Shown here piece after piece: positions 8,303 to 17,735 of a stretch of DNA of 64,000 bases. A model generated the notes under the pieces. That model did not search any database. It was not told where the DNA came from and saw nothing but the letters and a program-made list of their open reading frames with translations. This DNA is from Yoonia sp. R2331 (GTDB lineage: Bacteria > Pseudomonadota > Alphaproteobacteria > Rhodobacterales > Rhodobacteraceae): NCBI RefSeq assembly GCF_041103235.1, contig NZ_JBGCUN010000001.1, positions 2,418,001 to 2,482,000 on the forward strand, written 5' to 3'. Each line of letters opens with the position of its first letter. The stretch's first letter is position 1. Both the position numbers and the translations under genes were made by a program.

Positions 8303-9760
8303 ATGACCAAGGCGATCATGATCCAAGGTGCGGGATCCAATGTCGGGAAATCGATGTTGGTGGCCGGGCTCGCTCGGGCAGCCGTGCGGCGTGGTCTTCG
8401 CGTTGCGCCGTTCAAGCCACAGAACATGTCCAACAACGCTGCCGTCACCGTAGATGGAGGAGAGATCGGGCGCGCGCAAGCCCTGCAAGCATTGGCTTGT
8501 AGGATGCCCCCAGTGGTGGATATGAACCCCGTGCTGCTGAAGCCCGAAAGCGAGATCGGGGCGCAGGTGGTCGTGCAAGGGCAGCGTCTGACGACGATCA
8601 AGGCGCAAGAGTACAGCGCGCTGAAGCCCTCGCTGCTGCCGCGTGTCCTGGAAAGTTTCAACCGACTTAGCAGGAAGGTTGATCTGGTGATCATCGAAGG
8701 CGCCGGCAGCCCGGCAGAGGTGAACTTGCGGGCCGGTGACATTGCCAACATGGGCTTTGCTGCTGCCGCAGGTGTGCCTGTGGTTCTGGTCGGCGACATT
8801 GACCGGGGTGGTGTCATTGCGCAGTTGGTCGGCACCCATGCGGTGCTGGCGGCTGACGACAACGCGCTGATCAAAGCCTTTGCAATCAACAAGTTCCGCG
8901 GTGACCCATCGTTGTTCGACGACGGTATGCACGTGATCTCCGACCGTACGGGCTGGCAGGGACTAGGCATTGTGCCGTGGTTTGCGGATGCCTGGAAGTT
9001 ACCGGCAGAGGATGTCATGGATATCACTGGCAGCGAAGGTGGGCCGATAAAAGTCGCCGTGCCACACCTGAACCGCATCGCGAATTTTGACGATCTGGAC
9101 CCGCTGGTGGCCGCTCCAGAGGTCAGTGTCGAGATCGTTCGCGCGGGAAGCCCCCTGCCCGGCGACGCTGATCTGGTGCTGATCCCTGGGTCAAAGTCGA
9201 CCATCGCTGACCTTGCCCACTTCCGCACCCAGGGTTGGGATGTGGACCTGACGGCGCACATTCGGCGCGGCGGGCATGTGCTGGGCATTTGTGGTGGCTA
9301 TCAAATGCTAGGTCGTCGGATCATTGACGCAGATGGGATAGAAGGCCCCCCCGGCGAGGTCGCAGGGCTTGGTCATCTAGATGTGGATACGGTGATGAAG
9401 CCGCAAAAGCGGCTTGCACTGTCAAACGCGACCTTTCGTGCGACGGGTGATACAGTCGCAGGGTACGAGATCCACATAGGTGAAACCGATGGCCCTGACA
9501 CGGCCCGCGCCTGGCTTGACCTTGATGGCCGCCTATCGGGAGCGGCAAGCGCCAATGGGCGGATCATGGGTTGCTATTTGCACGGGTTGTTTGTCGCTGA
9601 TGCGTTCCGGGCCACCTATCTTGCGCGGTTCGGTCAGACCGTCAGCGATATGGACTACAATGCAGGCGTCGAGGCGACACTGGATGCGCTTGCCGATCAT
9701 CTTGAGGCACATTTGGACGTTGCAGGCCTATTGGCCCATGCGGCAAAGGTTCGTACTTAG
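8303..9760 (+). CDS. cobQ: cobyric acid synthase
   Basis: A 485-aa glutamine-dependent amidase of the cobalamin pathway. It amidates four side-chain carboxylates of adenosylcobyrinic acid diamide. The N-terminal dethiobiotin-synthetase-like ATP domain starts [12 protein letters not shown], and the C-terminal class I glutamine amidotransferase domain has the nucleophile near C330 in [10 protein letters not shown] and a late histidine in CYLHGLF. The ATG at 8303 is chosen because AGGAGG at 8292-8297 precedes it. Its stop overlaps the stop of the convergent PopZ-like gene. No other cob genes are nearby. Confidence 0.92.
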   Translation: MTKAIMIQGAGSNVGKSMLVAGLARAAVRRGLRVAPFKPQNMSNNAAVTVDGGEIGRAQALQALACRMPPVVDMNPVLLKPESEIGAQVVVQGQRLTTIKAQEYSALKPSLLPRVLESFNRLSRKVDLVIIEGAGSPAEVNLRAGDIANMGFAAAAGVPVVLVGDIDRGGVIAQLVGTHAVLAADDNALIKAFAINKFRGDPSLFDDGMHVISDRTGWQGLGIVPWFADAWKLPAEDVMDITGSEGGPIKVAVPHLNRIANFDDLDPLVAAPEVSVEIVRAGSPLPGDADLVLIPGSKSTIADLAHFRTQGWDVDLTAHIRRGGHVLGICGGYQMLGRRIIDADGIEGPPGEVAGLGHLDVDTVMKPQKRLALSNATFRATGDTVAGYEIHIGETDGPDTARAWLDLDGRLSGAASANGRIMGCYLHGLFVADAFRATYLARFGQTVSDMDYNAGVEATLDALADHLEAHLDVAGLLAHAAKVRT

Positions 9761-10737
9761 TCGAAGTCCTGCGCGTTCAGCACGCGCATGATTTCCCGCC
9801 GCACCAGCTTGCGCACATTGCGGGTGATCCGTTCGCCCAACTTGCCGTTCAGCTCTTGGCGCACGATTTCGAGCACCATTTGGCGTAGAGCTTCGTCCTC
9901 AGGCTGGTCGGCCTGTGTGTCGGGGTCAGCGTGTGTGCTGCCGATCAGATCGTCACTTGGGGTCACTAACGCGCGATCAAGATGCTGGAACGCAACGCGC
10001 CCCATCTCTTCCGTTTCAGCAACGTCGGGTTCGGACACGGCGATCGCCTCGTCCGCGACGACCTCGACCGGAGTTTCGGCCTCATTCACCAAGTTTGACG
10101 CGGTCGGTGCAGCCTCAGCCCAGTGATCCGCAGTGTCCTCTTCGGCCTCTTCAGGTGTTTCGTCGTGGGCTATGGCATCTTGTTCCTGAATGTCCGGTTT
10201 GGCAGCAGCAGCACGGCGCGAGAACCAGCCAGCAGTGCTCACATCATGGGTCGGGCGATCCATTGCAGCGGCCAATCCTGCACCCACTTCTTGTGTTGCA
10301 GCCTCTGCAGCAGCCTCTTCCACGGCCTCGAACAGCGTGCGGTCCCAATTGGGTTTGTAGTCATCGGTCTCGCTGCCATCGGGCTCCCACTCATCGGGTT
10401 GCTCGGTCACGGCGGCCTCAAGCTCTGCAATCGTCGCTTCAAGGTCGGCGCGGTCGGTGGGCGACGGATCGTCGGCGACATCCTCTTCTTCGACCTCAGT
10501 CGATTCGGTCAGGACAAGAAAGTCATCGGCCGCGGGGCTTTCCAGTTCTGCAGCAGCCTCAGGCTTTTCCGGCTCATCAACGCGAAACGCAGGTGTCAGT
10601 ACCAATTTTTCAGGGGTTTCGCTCCGCGCGTCTACTGCGGCAGCCGCTTCGCGTCGGGGCTTTTCACCTTCGGACACAAGCCGACGGATAGACGACAGCA
10701 CGTCCTCAATTTCTACATTTGTTACCGGGTCGGACAT
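9757..10737 (-). CDS. PopZ-like (DUF2497-type) polar organising protein
   Basis: A 326-aa, very acidic, low-complexity protein. A short N-terminal helix ([16 protein letters not shown], about 7-22) resembles the ASIRRII motif of PopZ. A disordered region rich in E, A and D (about 30-275) follows, then a basic helical C-terminus (about 280-326, with [18 protein letters not shown]) typical of DUF2497. PopZ forms polar hubs that anchor centromeres and signalling proteins in alphaproteobacteria. The ATG at 10737 has AGGAAC upstream. Homology is inferred from architecture and the two terminal motifs. Confidence 0.65.
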   Translation of the reverse strand: MSDPVTNVEIEDVLSSIRRLVSEGEKPRREAAAAVDARSETPEKLVLTPAFRVDEPEKPEAAAELESPAADDFLVLTESTEVEEEDVADDPSPTDRADLEATIAELEAAVTEQPDEWEPDGSETDDYKPNWDRTLFEAVEEAAAEAATQEVGAGLAAAMDRPTHDVSTAGWFSRRAAAAKPDIQEQDAIAHDETPEEAEEDTADHWAEAAPTASNLVNEAETPVEVVADEAIAVSEPDVAETEEMGRVAFQHLDRALVTPSDDLIGSTHADPDTQADQPEDEALRQMVLEIVRQELNGKLGERITRNVRKLVRREIMRVLNAQDFD

Positions 10738-10829
10738 TCTGGGTTCCTGCTTTGGCCTCGCGGCAAACCTAACCCGAGAACACGATCCAAACAACAGATG
10801 CGCGCGCATTTGAACTTTTCAGATTTGAT

Positions 10830-12188
10830 TCACTTGCCAATGGCCCGCAACACACGGTCCAGCGCCTGACCCTGCTCTGACGTGACCGTCGGCGCGTCCT
10901 TCACCAGATTGTAGTAAGCTGCCGGGTCGTACTGCTGCACCGGCAGGCGCAGATGCTGGGCTGTCAGCAAACCCATCGACGACAGGACAGAGTATGACGC
11001 GATGACCTCATCCGCTTGCGCAGAGATGGCGTTGGCTTGTGCGTCCAGCAATTCCTGTTCCGCATTCAGCACATCTAGCGTGGTGCGGGCGCCCAATGTC
11101 GCCTCTTCCCGGACACCGCGAAATGCAACCGTCGCCGCACGCGTCTGCTGGTCCGAGGCTTGACGCGACGCGCGCGCCACTTCGAGGAAGGAATAGGCAT
11201 TGCCCACCCCTTGTTCGGTGTTGTGGTTGGTGATGTGCAGGTTGGCCCGTTCGGCATCACGCCGGGCCATGAACTGACGCACCTGCGCCGATAGACGTCC
11301 ACCTTGATAAATTGGACCAGACAGATTGAGCCCGAATTCCCGCCCATAGTCGAGATCCTGGTTCACGCCAGCGCGCGCTGTGGCCGAAAGATTAGGGCCA
11401 AATGCTGTTTCGGCCCGGCGGATATTCAGCTCTGCCGCAGTCACAGCGTGACGGGCGCGCAAGACATTGGGGTGGTTGCGGATCGCAAAAGCCTTTGCAT
11501 CTGCCAATGACCGCGATACCGGAGCGGGGCCAACCGGGCGAAGGTTGTTCGGCGCGCGGCCTACGGCCACGCGAAATTCCTCGATCGAACGGGCCAGGTT
11601 GCCTTGCGACGAGGCCAGAAGGCTTTTGGCAGAGGCAAGCCGCGCTTCCGCCAGCGACACATCCGTGCGGGTCACCTCGCCGACGTCAAACCGGTCCTGT
11701 GCCGCGCGCAATTCCTGGGTGATCACCCGCACATTGTTTTGCCGCAACGCCAGAAACTCTGAATCGCGGCGCACGTTCATGTAGGCTTCGATTGCGCGTA
11801 GCAGCACCTGCTGTTCGACGTTGCGCAACGACTGCCGGGTACCAAGCACCAGCTCTTTTTGGGCTTCAATCGCAAGCTGGTTGGCACCGCCATCATAAAG
11901 CGTCAGCGAACCGGAGATCGCCGCGTTCAGCGCAATCAAGTCGCTGCCCGGCGCGCGCGGTTCCTGCTGGGTCGCCGAGATCGACCAGTTGATCACCGGC
12001 ATGGTGGCAGAGACGGCAATGGCTACATCTTCGTCTGCCGCGCGCAACAAGGCGCGGTTCTGCTGCAACAGGCCCGAATGCTCGTAAGCATGCACAAGCG
12101 CGTCATTCAGCGTTTCCGCCTTTGCAGGTGTCGCGATTGCAAGCCCGATCAGGGCAGCCATTGAAGTCAGCGTCGTGCGTAATGTCAT
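10830..12188 (-). CDS. tolC: TolC-family outer membrane efflux protein
   Basis: A 452-aa protein with a signal peptide (MTLRTTLTSMAALIGLAIATPAKA) and two outer-membrane-factor repeats. The diagnostic motif RFDVGEVTRTDVSLAEARL and a later LYDGG/IYQGG pair are present. It should form the trimeric outer-membrane and periplasmic tunnel used by type I secretion and RND or ABC exporters. ATG 12188 is preferred over the upstream TTG. The PCMT-like gene lies 54 nt upstream in the same orientation. No exporter partner is adjacent. Confidence 0.85.
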   Translation of the reverse strand: MTLRTTLTSMAALIGLAIATPAKAETLNDALVHAYEHSGLLQQNRALLRAADEDVAIAVSATMPVINWSISATQQEPRAPGSDLIALNAAISGSLTLYDGGANQLAIEAQKELVLGTRQSLRNVEQQVLLRAIEAYMNVRRDSEFLALRQNNVRVITQELRAAQDRFDVGEVTRTDVSLAEARLASAKSLLASSQGNLARSIEEFRVAVGRAPNNLRPVGPAPVSRSLADAKAFAIRNHPNVLRARHAVTAAELNIRRAETAFGPNLSATARAGVNQDLDYGREFGLNLSGPIYQGGRLSAQVRQFMARRDAERANLHITNHNTEQGVGNAYSFLEVARASRQASDQQTRAATVAFRGVREEATLGARTTLDVLNAEQELLDAQANAISAQADEVIASYSVLSSMGLLTAQHLRLPVQQYDPAAYYNLVKDAPTVTSEQGQALDRVLRAIGK

Positions 12189-12242
12189 TCCAGCCCTCAA
12201 CTTGTCTCGCCCTACCCTCTACGTGGGGTGTCTATTCCCGGA

Positions 12243-12896
12243 TCAAAGGGCAAAAGCCGCCTTCTTTTTGAAACCATCCAGAACAGGTGCGCCGGCATTG
12301 AACGAAAACCGCCAGTTCACGCGGCCGTCGGCTTTGTGGCCAATACGGACAACGCCCAATGCGCCTTCGGCAAAGATTGCACCGATGTGCCCGCCTTCGC
12401 GGAGTTGATCGGTGATCGTTTCCGGCACTTCTTCGACACCACCATTGATCAGGATCGTGTCATAGGGGCCTGATTTCGCGGCACCTTCCTCAAGAGGGCC
12501 AGAAATGACGGCCGCATTGTCAACATCATGTGCTGACAAAATCGCCTGAGCTTCGTCAGCACGGGGCTCATCATCTTCGACCCCCACAACGAATTCGGCC
12601 AGACGCGCCACAAGTGCTGTCGAATATCCCAACCCACAGCCCAGATCCATCACCACATGATCGGGCTGAATATTCAGTGCGTCCAACATCTTTGCCAAGG
12701 TGCGCGGATCCAACATGGTGCGGCCGCCGGGCAAAGTCAGGTTTTCACCGACATAAGCCGCCTCGCGCATTGCGTCGGGCACATAGGCCTCGCGCGGGAT
12801 ATCGAGCATCGCATCGATGATCGGAAATTTTGTTACATCAGAGGGTCGCACCTGCGTGTCGACCATCATTGTCCGTCGGGTTGTGTAGTCTGCCAC
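12243..12896 (-). CDS. protein-L-isoaspartate O-methyltransferase family protein
   Basis: A 217-aa SAM-dependent methyltransferase of the PCMT family. Motif I is DLGCGLGYSTALVARL, preceded by the family segment GGRTMLDPRTLAKML. Classical PCMT methylates isoaspartyl residues so that damaged proteins can be repaired. This shorter form paired with tolC may have diverged, so specificity is uncertain. It is the first gene of a likely two-gene unit with tolC and is transcribed away from tRNA-Cys. Confidence 0.75.
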   Translation of the reverse strand: MADYTTRRTMMVDTQVRPSDVTKFPIIDAMLDIPREAYVPDAMREAAYVGENLTLPGGRTMLDPRTLAKMLDALNIQPDHVVMDLGCGLGYSTALVARLAEFVVGVEDDEPRADEAQAILSAHDVDNAAVISGPLEEGAAKSGPYDTILINGGVEEVPETITDQLREGGHIGAIFAEGALGVVRIGHKADGRVNWRFSFNAGAPVLDGFKKKAAFAL

Positions 12897-13048
12897 GATC
12901 TAAACTCTTTCGTTCACATCTGTTGAAAGTGTGATGCCACAAAGGATTGCAGGCAGCAATGTTGGAATCCGGCCAAGTTGCCGTTTGCAGCCGCTTCTCG
13001 CGCTTGCGCGTCAGAAAGCCTTGGTATATCCGACGCTCACACCAGGAC

Positions 13049-13122
13049 GGCGAGTTGGCGGAGTGGTGACGCAGCGGATTGCAAATCCGTGTACACCGGT
13101 TCGATTCCGGTACTCGCCTCCA
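13049..13122 (+). tRNA. tRNA-Cys (anticodon GCA)
   Basis: A cloverleaf can be drawn. The acceptor stem GGCGAGT (13049-13055) pairs with ACTCGCC (13112-13118). The anticodon arm GGATT-GCA-AATCC contains GCA at 13081-13083 region. The T arm is ACCGG-TTCGATT-CCGGT. The discriminator is T, typical of tRNA-Cys, and CCA is encoded in the DNA at 13120-13122. Confidence 0.95.
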
Positions 13123-13514
13123 TTCTTTTCAAGCCTTGGCCGGGATTTCGCCGAAATGCGCGAAATTTGGATACGGACACTTGAAATCTTGTACTGAGCC
13201 TTCCTCGCTGTACCAACTCCTAACCAGAGCGGATGTGCGCGACAATAAGGTGGCGACCCGAACATTGCGGGCCATCAAAAAATCAAGAAACAGTTTTCGT
13301 CGGGACTATCCCCACATTGCTGCCGCTTATCGAACTCCAATGAAGGTATGGAGGTCGGACTTTTCCGACAATGGATTTTTCCGCTTCGCCACAGCGGCGT
13401 CAGTTTGCAATTGCAACGCCAGTGTTGAAATGCAGCGGCGTGGGTCACCAATCCGATCATTCGCTGGTCTGGATATCGTCCGGAAGGAAACTGCTCGCTC
13501 GCCTCAGGCTGATC
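13123..13514. other. gene-free stretch after tRNA-Cys
   Basis: About 390 nt without a convincing gene. The short open frames on either strand lack ribosome-binding sites and have no recognisable protein character. A local imperfect inverted repeat (CGGACTTTTCCGACAATGG followed by ATTTTTCCG) lies near 13353-13381. It could belong to a dispersed intergenic repeat, but only one copy was noticed here. Confidence 0.4.
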
Positions 13515-14234
13515 TTATGCCTCAGGCGCGGGCTGATCTAGGTAGCGAACCCTCATAAATTCCTGCATGCGAGCGTGCAGCACTTGGGTATGTTCATGGG
13601 CCAGTTTGTCCGCCGTCTCTTCATCCTGTGCCTCGATCGCGTCAACCATGTGATGATGCGCAGGGCTGAGGTGGAATTCAGTGCCGTCTTGCCGAACCGA
13701 AGCATAATGGAAATGCAGAATGCGCCGGCCCTCGTCCAGCAGGCGTTCATAGGCCCGCGCGAGATAAATGTTCCCACCGGCATGTGCGATCAACATGTGG
13801 AAGGTTTTGTTGGCTTCCGACATCGCCAGCGGCTCCCCCTGTTTACAAAGTAGATCGTAGGCCTCTGCCGCGTTGCGCAGGGGCGCAATATCTTCGTCTT
13901 TGCGATGCACCGCCGCAAGCCGCGTGGTCGCGCGTTGCAAATAATCGATGGCTTCAATGAATCGCGGGAGCGTTGCTATGTCGAGCGGGGCAACGATCGT
14001 GGAGCGGTTAGAAAGCATGTGCACAAGCCCCTCTGCCGAGAGCCGGACGATGGCCTCGCGCACAGGAGAACGTGACATTTCGAATCGCTTTGCAATGCTG
14101 GTTTCATCCAAGGCTGACCCCGGTGCGAGTTTCAGCTCCAAGATCTCGTCACGTAGCTCTCGATAGACGCGTCGCGCGCCGTCGCCGCGTTTTGGCCCCT
14201 CTTTTCGGGAGGTTACGGTTGTATTTTGGCTCAT
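13515..14234 (-). CDS. GntR-family regulator (FCD subfamily), local regulator of the Aap-type operon
   Basis: A 239-aa regulator with an N-terminal winged helix-turn-helix (about 18-83; FEMSRSPVREAIVRLSAEGLV is the recognition region) and an all-helical FCD ligand domain (about 88-225). FCD proteins usually repress a neighbouring catabolic operon and release DNA when they bind a carboxylate metabolite. ATG 14234 has AGAGAG upstream and is preferred over an upstream frame start. It is divergent from the amino-acid importer, with repeated TGTCGAC sites in the shared gap. Confidence 0.88.
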   Translation of the reverse strand: MSQNTTVTSRKEGPKRGDGARRVYRELRDEILELKLAPGSALDETSIAKRFEMSRSPVREAIVRLSAEGLVHMLSNRSTIVAPLDIATLPRFIEAIDYLQRATTRLAAVHRKDEDIAPLRNAAEAYDLLCKQGEPLAMSEANKTFHMLIAHAGGNIYLARAYERLLDEGRRILHFHYASVRQDGTEFHLSPAHHHMVDAIEAQDEETADKLAHEHTQVLHARMQEFMRVRYLDQPAPEA

Positions 14235-14320
14235 CAAGCTCTCTGCGTTTGTCGAAAAAACAGGCATAGATCTGGGAAATATCCCAGCATGCTTTCCCAT
14301 TTTGCACAATTGGTTTGACC

Positions 14321-14364
14321 TGTCGACTTTTTGTCGACTAGTCTCAACGAGAAACTTGTCGACA
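14321..14364. promoter_or_regulatory. candidate GntR operator cluster
   Basis: Three copies of TGTCGAC stand at 14321-14327, 14332-14338 and 14357-14363. The first two are exactly 11 bp (one helical turn) apart, and the third extends to the palindrome TGTCGACA. A possible -35 TTGACC (14315-14320) overlaps the start of the cluster. The position between divergent gntR and importer genes fits autoregulation and control of the importer operon. Confidence 0.6.
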
Positions 14365-14411
14365 TAATGTCGGCAAAAAGAAAAATGAACGAAACCGACA
14401 TGGAGAGAAAC

Positions 14412-15425
14412 ATGAAATACCTATCTTATGCTGCCATCGCATTGGGTCTTGCTGCTGGAGCAGCCCAGGCGGAAAGTCGCCTCGACGCAGCACTTGAGCG
14501 TGGAAAACTGCTCTGCAGTGGGCACAACGGCAGCTTTCTGGGCTTTGCTGAAGTTGACGATGAAGGCAACTGGAAGGGCATGGACATTGACCTTTGCAAA
14601 GGTCTTGCCGCGTCACTATTTGGTCAATCCGAAGGCAATTTGGAGATTGTGCCAATTTCTTGGGCCCAGCGCTGGCCGTCCTTACAATCCGGCGACATTG
14701 ATGTTGTGATCAAGCTGTCGGGCTGGACCCAAAGCCGCGATACTGAACTGAATTTGTCCTACTCGCTGCCCTATTTTGTAGGGGCCTTCCACGTGATGGC
14801 CCATGCCGATCTGGGCGCTGAAAGCGTTGCTGATCTGGATGGCGGCTCGATCTGCGTGTCCGCGGGCACATCGACAGAACGTGTTCTGGCGTCCTATCTG
14901 GAAGGCAACGGCATAGATGCCGAGGTCGTCGTTTTCGAAAGCGGCGACGAGGTGAAGACCGCCTATTTCAACCAGCGTTGTGATGGTTTGATCCTGTTCG
15001 CTCCGCCGCTGGCCGCGACCCGCGCTACGGCCGAAAACCCCGAAGCGCATGTGATCCTGCCCGATGTTCTGGGACTAGAACCAGAAGCGATCATCGTGCC
15101 CGAGGGTGACCCAAAGTGGCTGGACGTGCAAAATTGGATGCTGTCCTCGCTGTGGTTCGCAGAAATCAACGGCATCACCCAAGCCAACGTGGACGAGATC
15201 AAGGCGAACCCGGGTTCGGCTCAGATTGAGAAATTCCTTGGTGTGACCCCTGGTTATGGCGAACGCCTCGGCCTGTCCGACGATTGGGCGTACAACCTGA
15301 TCAAAGAGGTCGGCAACTACGGTGAAATCTTTGAGCGCAACATTGCCGCACCCTACGCCCTGCCCCGCGGCATGAATGAACTCTACACCAACGGTGGCGT
15401 CTTCTATCCGCTGACCGTCGATTGA
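14412..15425 (+). CDS. aapJ: Aap-type amino-acid ABC transporter, periplasmic binding protein
   Basis: A 337-aa solute-binding protein of family 3 with signal peptide MKYLSYAAIALGLAAGAAQA. Length and the C-terminal EVGNYGEIFERN segment match AapJ/BztA of the general L-amino-acid transporter of alphaproteobacteria. It captures ligand in the periplasm for the two permeases downstream. ATG 14412 is chosen because GGAGAG at 14402 precedes it and it begins the signal peptide. It differs from a housekeeping Aap set in having its own GntR regulator, so the ligand may be a particular amino acid or derivative. Confidence 0.85.
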   Translation: MKYLSYAAIALGLAAGAAQAESRLDAALERGKLLCSGHNGSFLGFAEVDDEGNWKGMDIDLCKGLAASLFGQSEGNLEIVPISWAQRWPSLQSGDIDVVIKLSGWTQSRDTELNLSYSLPYFVGAFHVMAHADLGAESVADLDGGSICVSAGTSTERVLASYLEGNGIDAEVVVFESGDEVKTAYFNQRCDGLILFAPPLAATRATAENPEAHVILPDVLGLEPEAIIVPEGDPKWLDVQNWMLSSLWFAEINGITQANVDEIKANPGSAQIEKFLGVTPGYGERLGLSDDWAYNLIKEVGNYGEIFERNIAAPYALPRGMNELYTNGGVFYPLTVD

Positions 15426-15437
15426 TACGACCCAATT

Positions 15438-15458
15438 CCGGGGCCGAACCGGCCCCGG
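15438..15458 (+). terminator. intra-operon hairpin after the binding-protein gene
   Basis: Perfect 8-bp GC-rich repeat CCGGGGCC / GGCCCCGG with a 5-nt loop, followed by ATCTTTCCC. It lies between the binding-protein stop and the first permease. In such operons a leaky terminator or 3'-stabilising hairpin at this place lets the binding protein be made in excess over the membrane parts. Confidence 0.6.
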
Positions 15459-15482
15459 ATCTTTCCCAGATAGGGCTTTCCC

Positions 15483-16652
15483 ATGCTCGCTACTTTGAAG
15501 AACAAAACCGTCCGAGACAAGGCGGCGCAGTTCAGCTTTGTTTTTGTCTTATTGCTGCTGATCGTGGTCTTTGCGTTCACTGCGCGCAGCAATCTGCAAG
15601 CGCAAGGAATGACTGCGGGCTTCGACTTTCTGGAACGGGCCACCGGCTGGGGTGTCAGCTTTTCCCTGATCGAATTCAGCACATCTGACACCTATTTGAA
15701 GGTGATTTGGGTGGGCATTCTGAACTCCCTTTTCCTTGGGGTCATATCGCTGGCGCTCGCGACAGCAATAGGCATCGCCATCGGCATTATGCGGGTGTCG
15801 GGCAACAAAATGGCCGAACTGATTGGCACGGTCTACGTCGAAATCTTCCGCAACCTGCCGCTTCTGCTGCAAGCTTTCTTCTGGTACGCGATCCTGACGA
15901 ACCTGCCGCGACCAAAGGATCTGGCTGACGCCTCTGGTCCTGTGTTTCTTACCGGACGCGGAATCTATATGCCGGGCCTGAACGTGACCGGTTTCTCTGT
16001 TTTTCTGATGTTTGTGGCTTTGACCTTTGCCTTTGGGCTATGGCTATGGCTGAAGTCGGCCCGCCGTTTTGCTCGAATGGATGTTGGACGTAAAACGAAG
16101 ATTTCACGCGCGATCTGGCTTACTTGGTTAGTGTTGGCCGTTGTGTTCTTGTGGATTGGCCGTATCCCCGAAACTCCCCTTGTCAGCCAACCATATCTGA
16201 AAGGGCTGAATTTTCGCGAAGGCATTCGCGTTTCACCTGAATTGATGGCCTGTATCATCGGGATTTCGGTCTACGGGGGCGCTTACATCGGAGAAATCGT
16301 CCGTGCCGGTTTCAACGCGGTTGGCAAAGGACAGAGCGAAGCGGGCCATGCCCTTGGCCTGAGCACCTTTCAGACATTCGCCTACATCCGCCTGCCGCTG
16401 GCGGTCCGCGCGGTAATGCCAACACTCATCAACCAATATGTCTGGCTCTTCAAATCCACCACCATTGGGATTGCGGTCGGTTTTGTGGACTTCTTCATGG
16501 TCATCTCGACCTCAATCAACCAATCAGGTCAGACCCTCGAACTCATCGCCATCCTGATGGGCGGCTTCCTAATCATCAATTATTCCATGGCCTGGGTGCT
16601 TAATCGCGTGAACGACGCGATCAAGCTCAAAGGCAATCAACTAAGGACCTAA
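15483..16652 (+). CDS. aapQ: Aap-type amino-acid ABC transporter permease Q
   Basis: A 389-aa inner-membrane permease of the polar amino-acid (PAAT) class with about eight hydrophobic segments. The EAA loop that contacts the ATPase is visible as GQSEAGHALGLSTFQTFAYI. The large periplasmic insertion after the second helix is typical of AapQ/BztB rather than the shorter HisM type. It should pair with the next gene as a heterodimer. It lies 57 nt after the binding protein, with a hairpin in the gap. Confidence 0.85.
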   Translation: MLATLKNKTVRDKAAQFSFVFVLLLLIVVFAFTARSNLQAQGMTAGFDFLERATGWGVSFSLIEFSTSDTYLKVIWVGILNSLFLGVISLALATAIGIAIGIMRVSGNKMAELIGTVYVEIFRNLPLLLQAFFWYAILTNLPRPKDLADASGPVFLTGRGIYMPGLNVTGFSVFLMFVALTFAFGLWLWLKSARRFARMDVGRKTKISRAIWLTWLVLAVVFLWIGRIPETPLVSQPYLKGLNFREGIRVSPELMACIIGISVYGGAYIGEIVRAGFNAVGKGQSEAGHALGLSTFQTFAYIRLPLAVRAVMPTLINQYVWLFKSTTIGIAVGFVDFFMVISTSINQSGQTLELIAILMGGFLIINYSMAWVLNRVNDAIKLKGNQLRT

Positions 16653-16655
16653 GCG

Positions 16656-17726
16656 ATGGCCAAGACATATGCCAAGCCGACGCTAGGCAGCCGGCTGCGT
16701 GCTGACTATTTCTCTTCCCCGGTAAACACAGTTGTGACGCTGACCTTCGCGGCGCTCGTCGCGTGGGCGCTGTGGAACCTGATAAACTGGGGGATTCTGC
16801 ACGCAACATTCAGCCAGACCAACAAAGAAAACTGCGGCCACGGCGCAGGAGGCGCCTGCTGGGCGGTAATCGATGCACGCTGGCGGTTGGTCTTGTTCGG
16901 GCTTTATCCCTTTGAAGAACAGTGGCGGTCTGCCATTGCCTGCATTGCCATTGTGATCACCGGTGCGCTGTCCTGTTTTCCGTGGTTCTGGAGCGGGCGA
17001 CGCATCGCGACACTCTGGATCGTTGGCTTCGCAATCTTCTACTTCCTGATGCGTGGCGGTGTGTTCGGACTAACACCCGTGTTCGAGCAGAACTGGGGTG
17101 GGCTGTCGCTGACGATCTTTATTTTTGCAAGCACGACGCTTTTGGGCATGCCGTTGGCAATCGTCTTTGCCCTCCTGCGCCGTTCAGAGTTGCCTTGGAT
17201 CGCCCGCACCATGGGATTGATTATTGATACGATCCGCTCTCTGCCGCTTTTGTCGATCATGTTCACCTTTGCCATCGTGCTGCCCTTTGTGCTGCCTGGC
17301 TGGTTGATCGGGGACAAGCTTTACCGGGTCATCGTCGGCTACTCGCTCTTCTTTGCGTGCTACCAGGCCGAGATAATCCGTGGTGGGATGCAGGCACTGC
17401 CCGCTGGTCAGGAAGAGGCCGCCAAGGCGCTTGGCATGGGGTATTGGCATCGCATTGGCTATATCGTCTTGCCGCAGGCTTTTCGAAACGCTTTGCCGCC
17501 GACAATCAACCAGTTGGTGATTACATTTAAAGAAACTTCGCTGGTCGTCATCATCGGATTCTTTGAGATTCTCGCGTCGGGCAATGCCGCTTACGGGAAT
17601 GCCGACTGGAACTTTGCCCATGTCGAAGTCTACTGCTTTGTGGGCTTTCTTTACTTCATCTTCGTTTTTGCCCTGTCGCGCTATGGGGCCTATCTGGAAC
17701 GCCGCATGGCCGTGGCAGAGCGCTAG
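16656..17726 (+). CDS. aapM: Aap-type amino-acid ABC transporter permease M
   Basis: A 356-aa permease partner to the preceding gene (3-nt gap). The EAA loop is GQEEAAKALGMGYWHRIGYI. The extended N-terminal part (about 1-130, with extra helices and a cysteine-containing loop NKENCGHGAGGACW) is characteristic of AapM/BztC. Membrane-embedded, with about eight helices. Confidence 0.85.
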   Translation: MAKTYAKPTLGSRLRADYFSSPVNTVVTLTFAALVAWALWNLINWGILHATFSQTNKENCGHGAGGACWAVIDARWRLVLFGLYPFEEQWRSAIACIAIVITGALSCFPWFWSGRRIATLWIVGFAIFYFLMRGGVFGLTPVFEQNWGGLSLTIFIFASTTLLGMPLAIVFALLRRSELPWIARTMGLIIDTIRSLPLLSIMFTFAIVLPFVLPGWLIGDKLYRVIVGYSLFFACYQAEIIRGGMQALPAGQEEAAKALGMGYWHRIGYIVLPQAFRNALPPTINQLVITFKETSLVVIIGFFEILASGNAAYGNADWNFAHVEVYCFVGFLYFIFVFALSRYGAYLERRMAVAER

Positions 17727-17735
17727 GAGCATATC

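Noticed and set aside
13079-13558. Long plus-strand frame through tRNA-Cys and the following gap
   Set aside because: It starts inside the tRNA, has no ribosome-binding site, shows no protein family character and overlaps the end of gntR.
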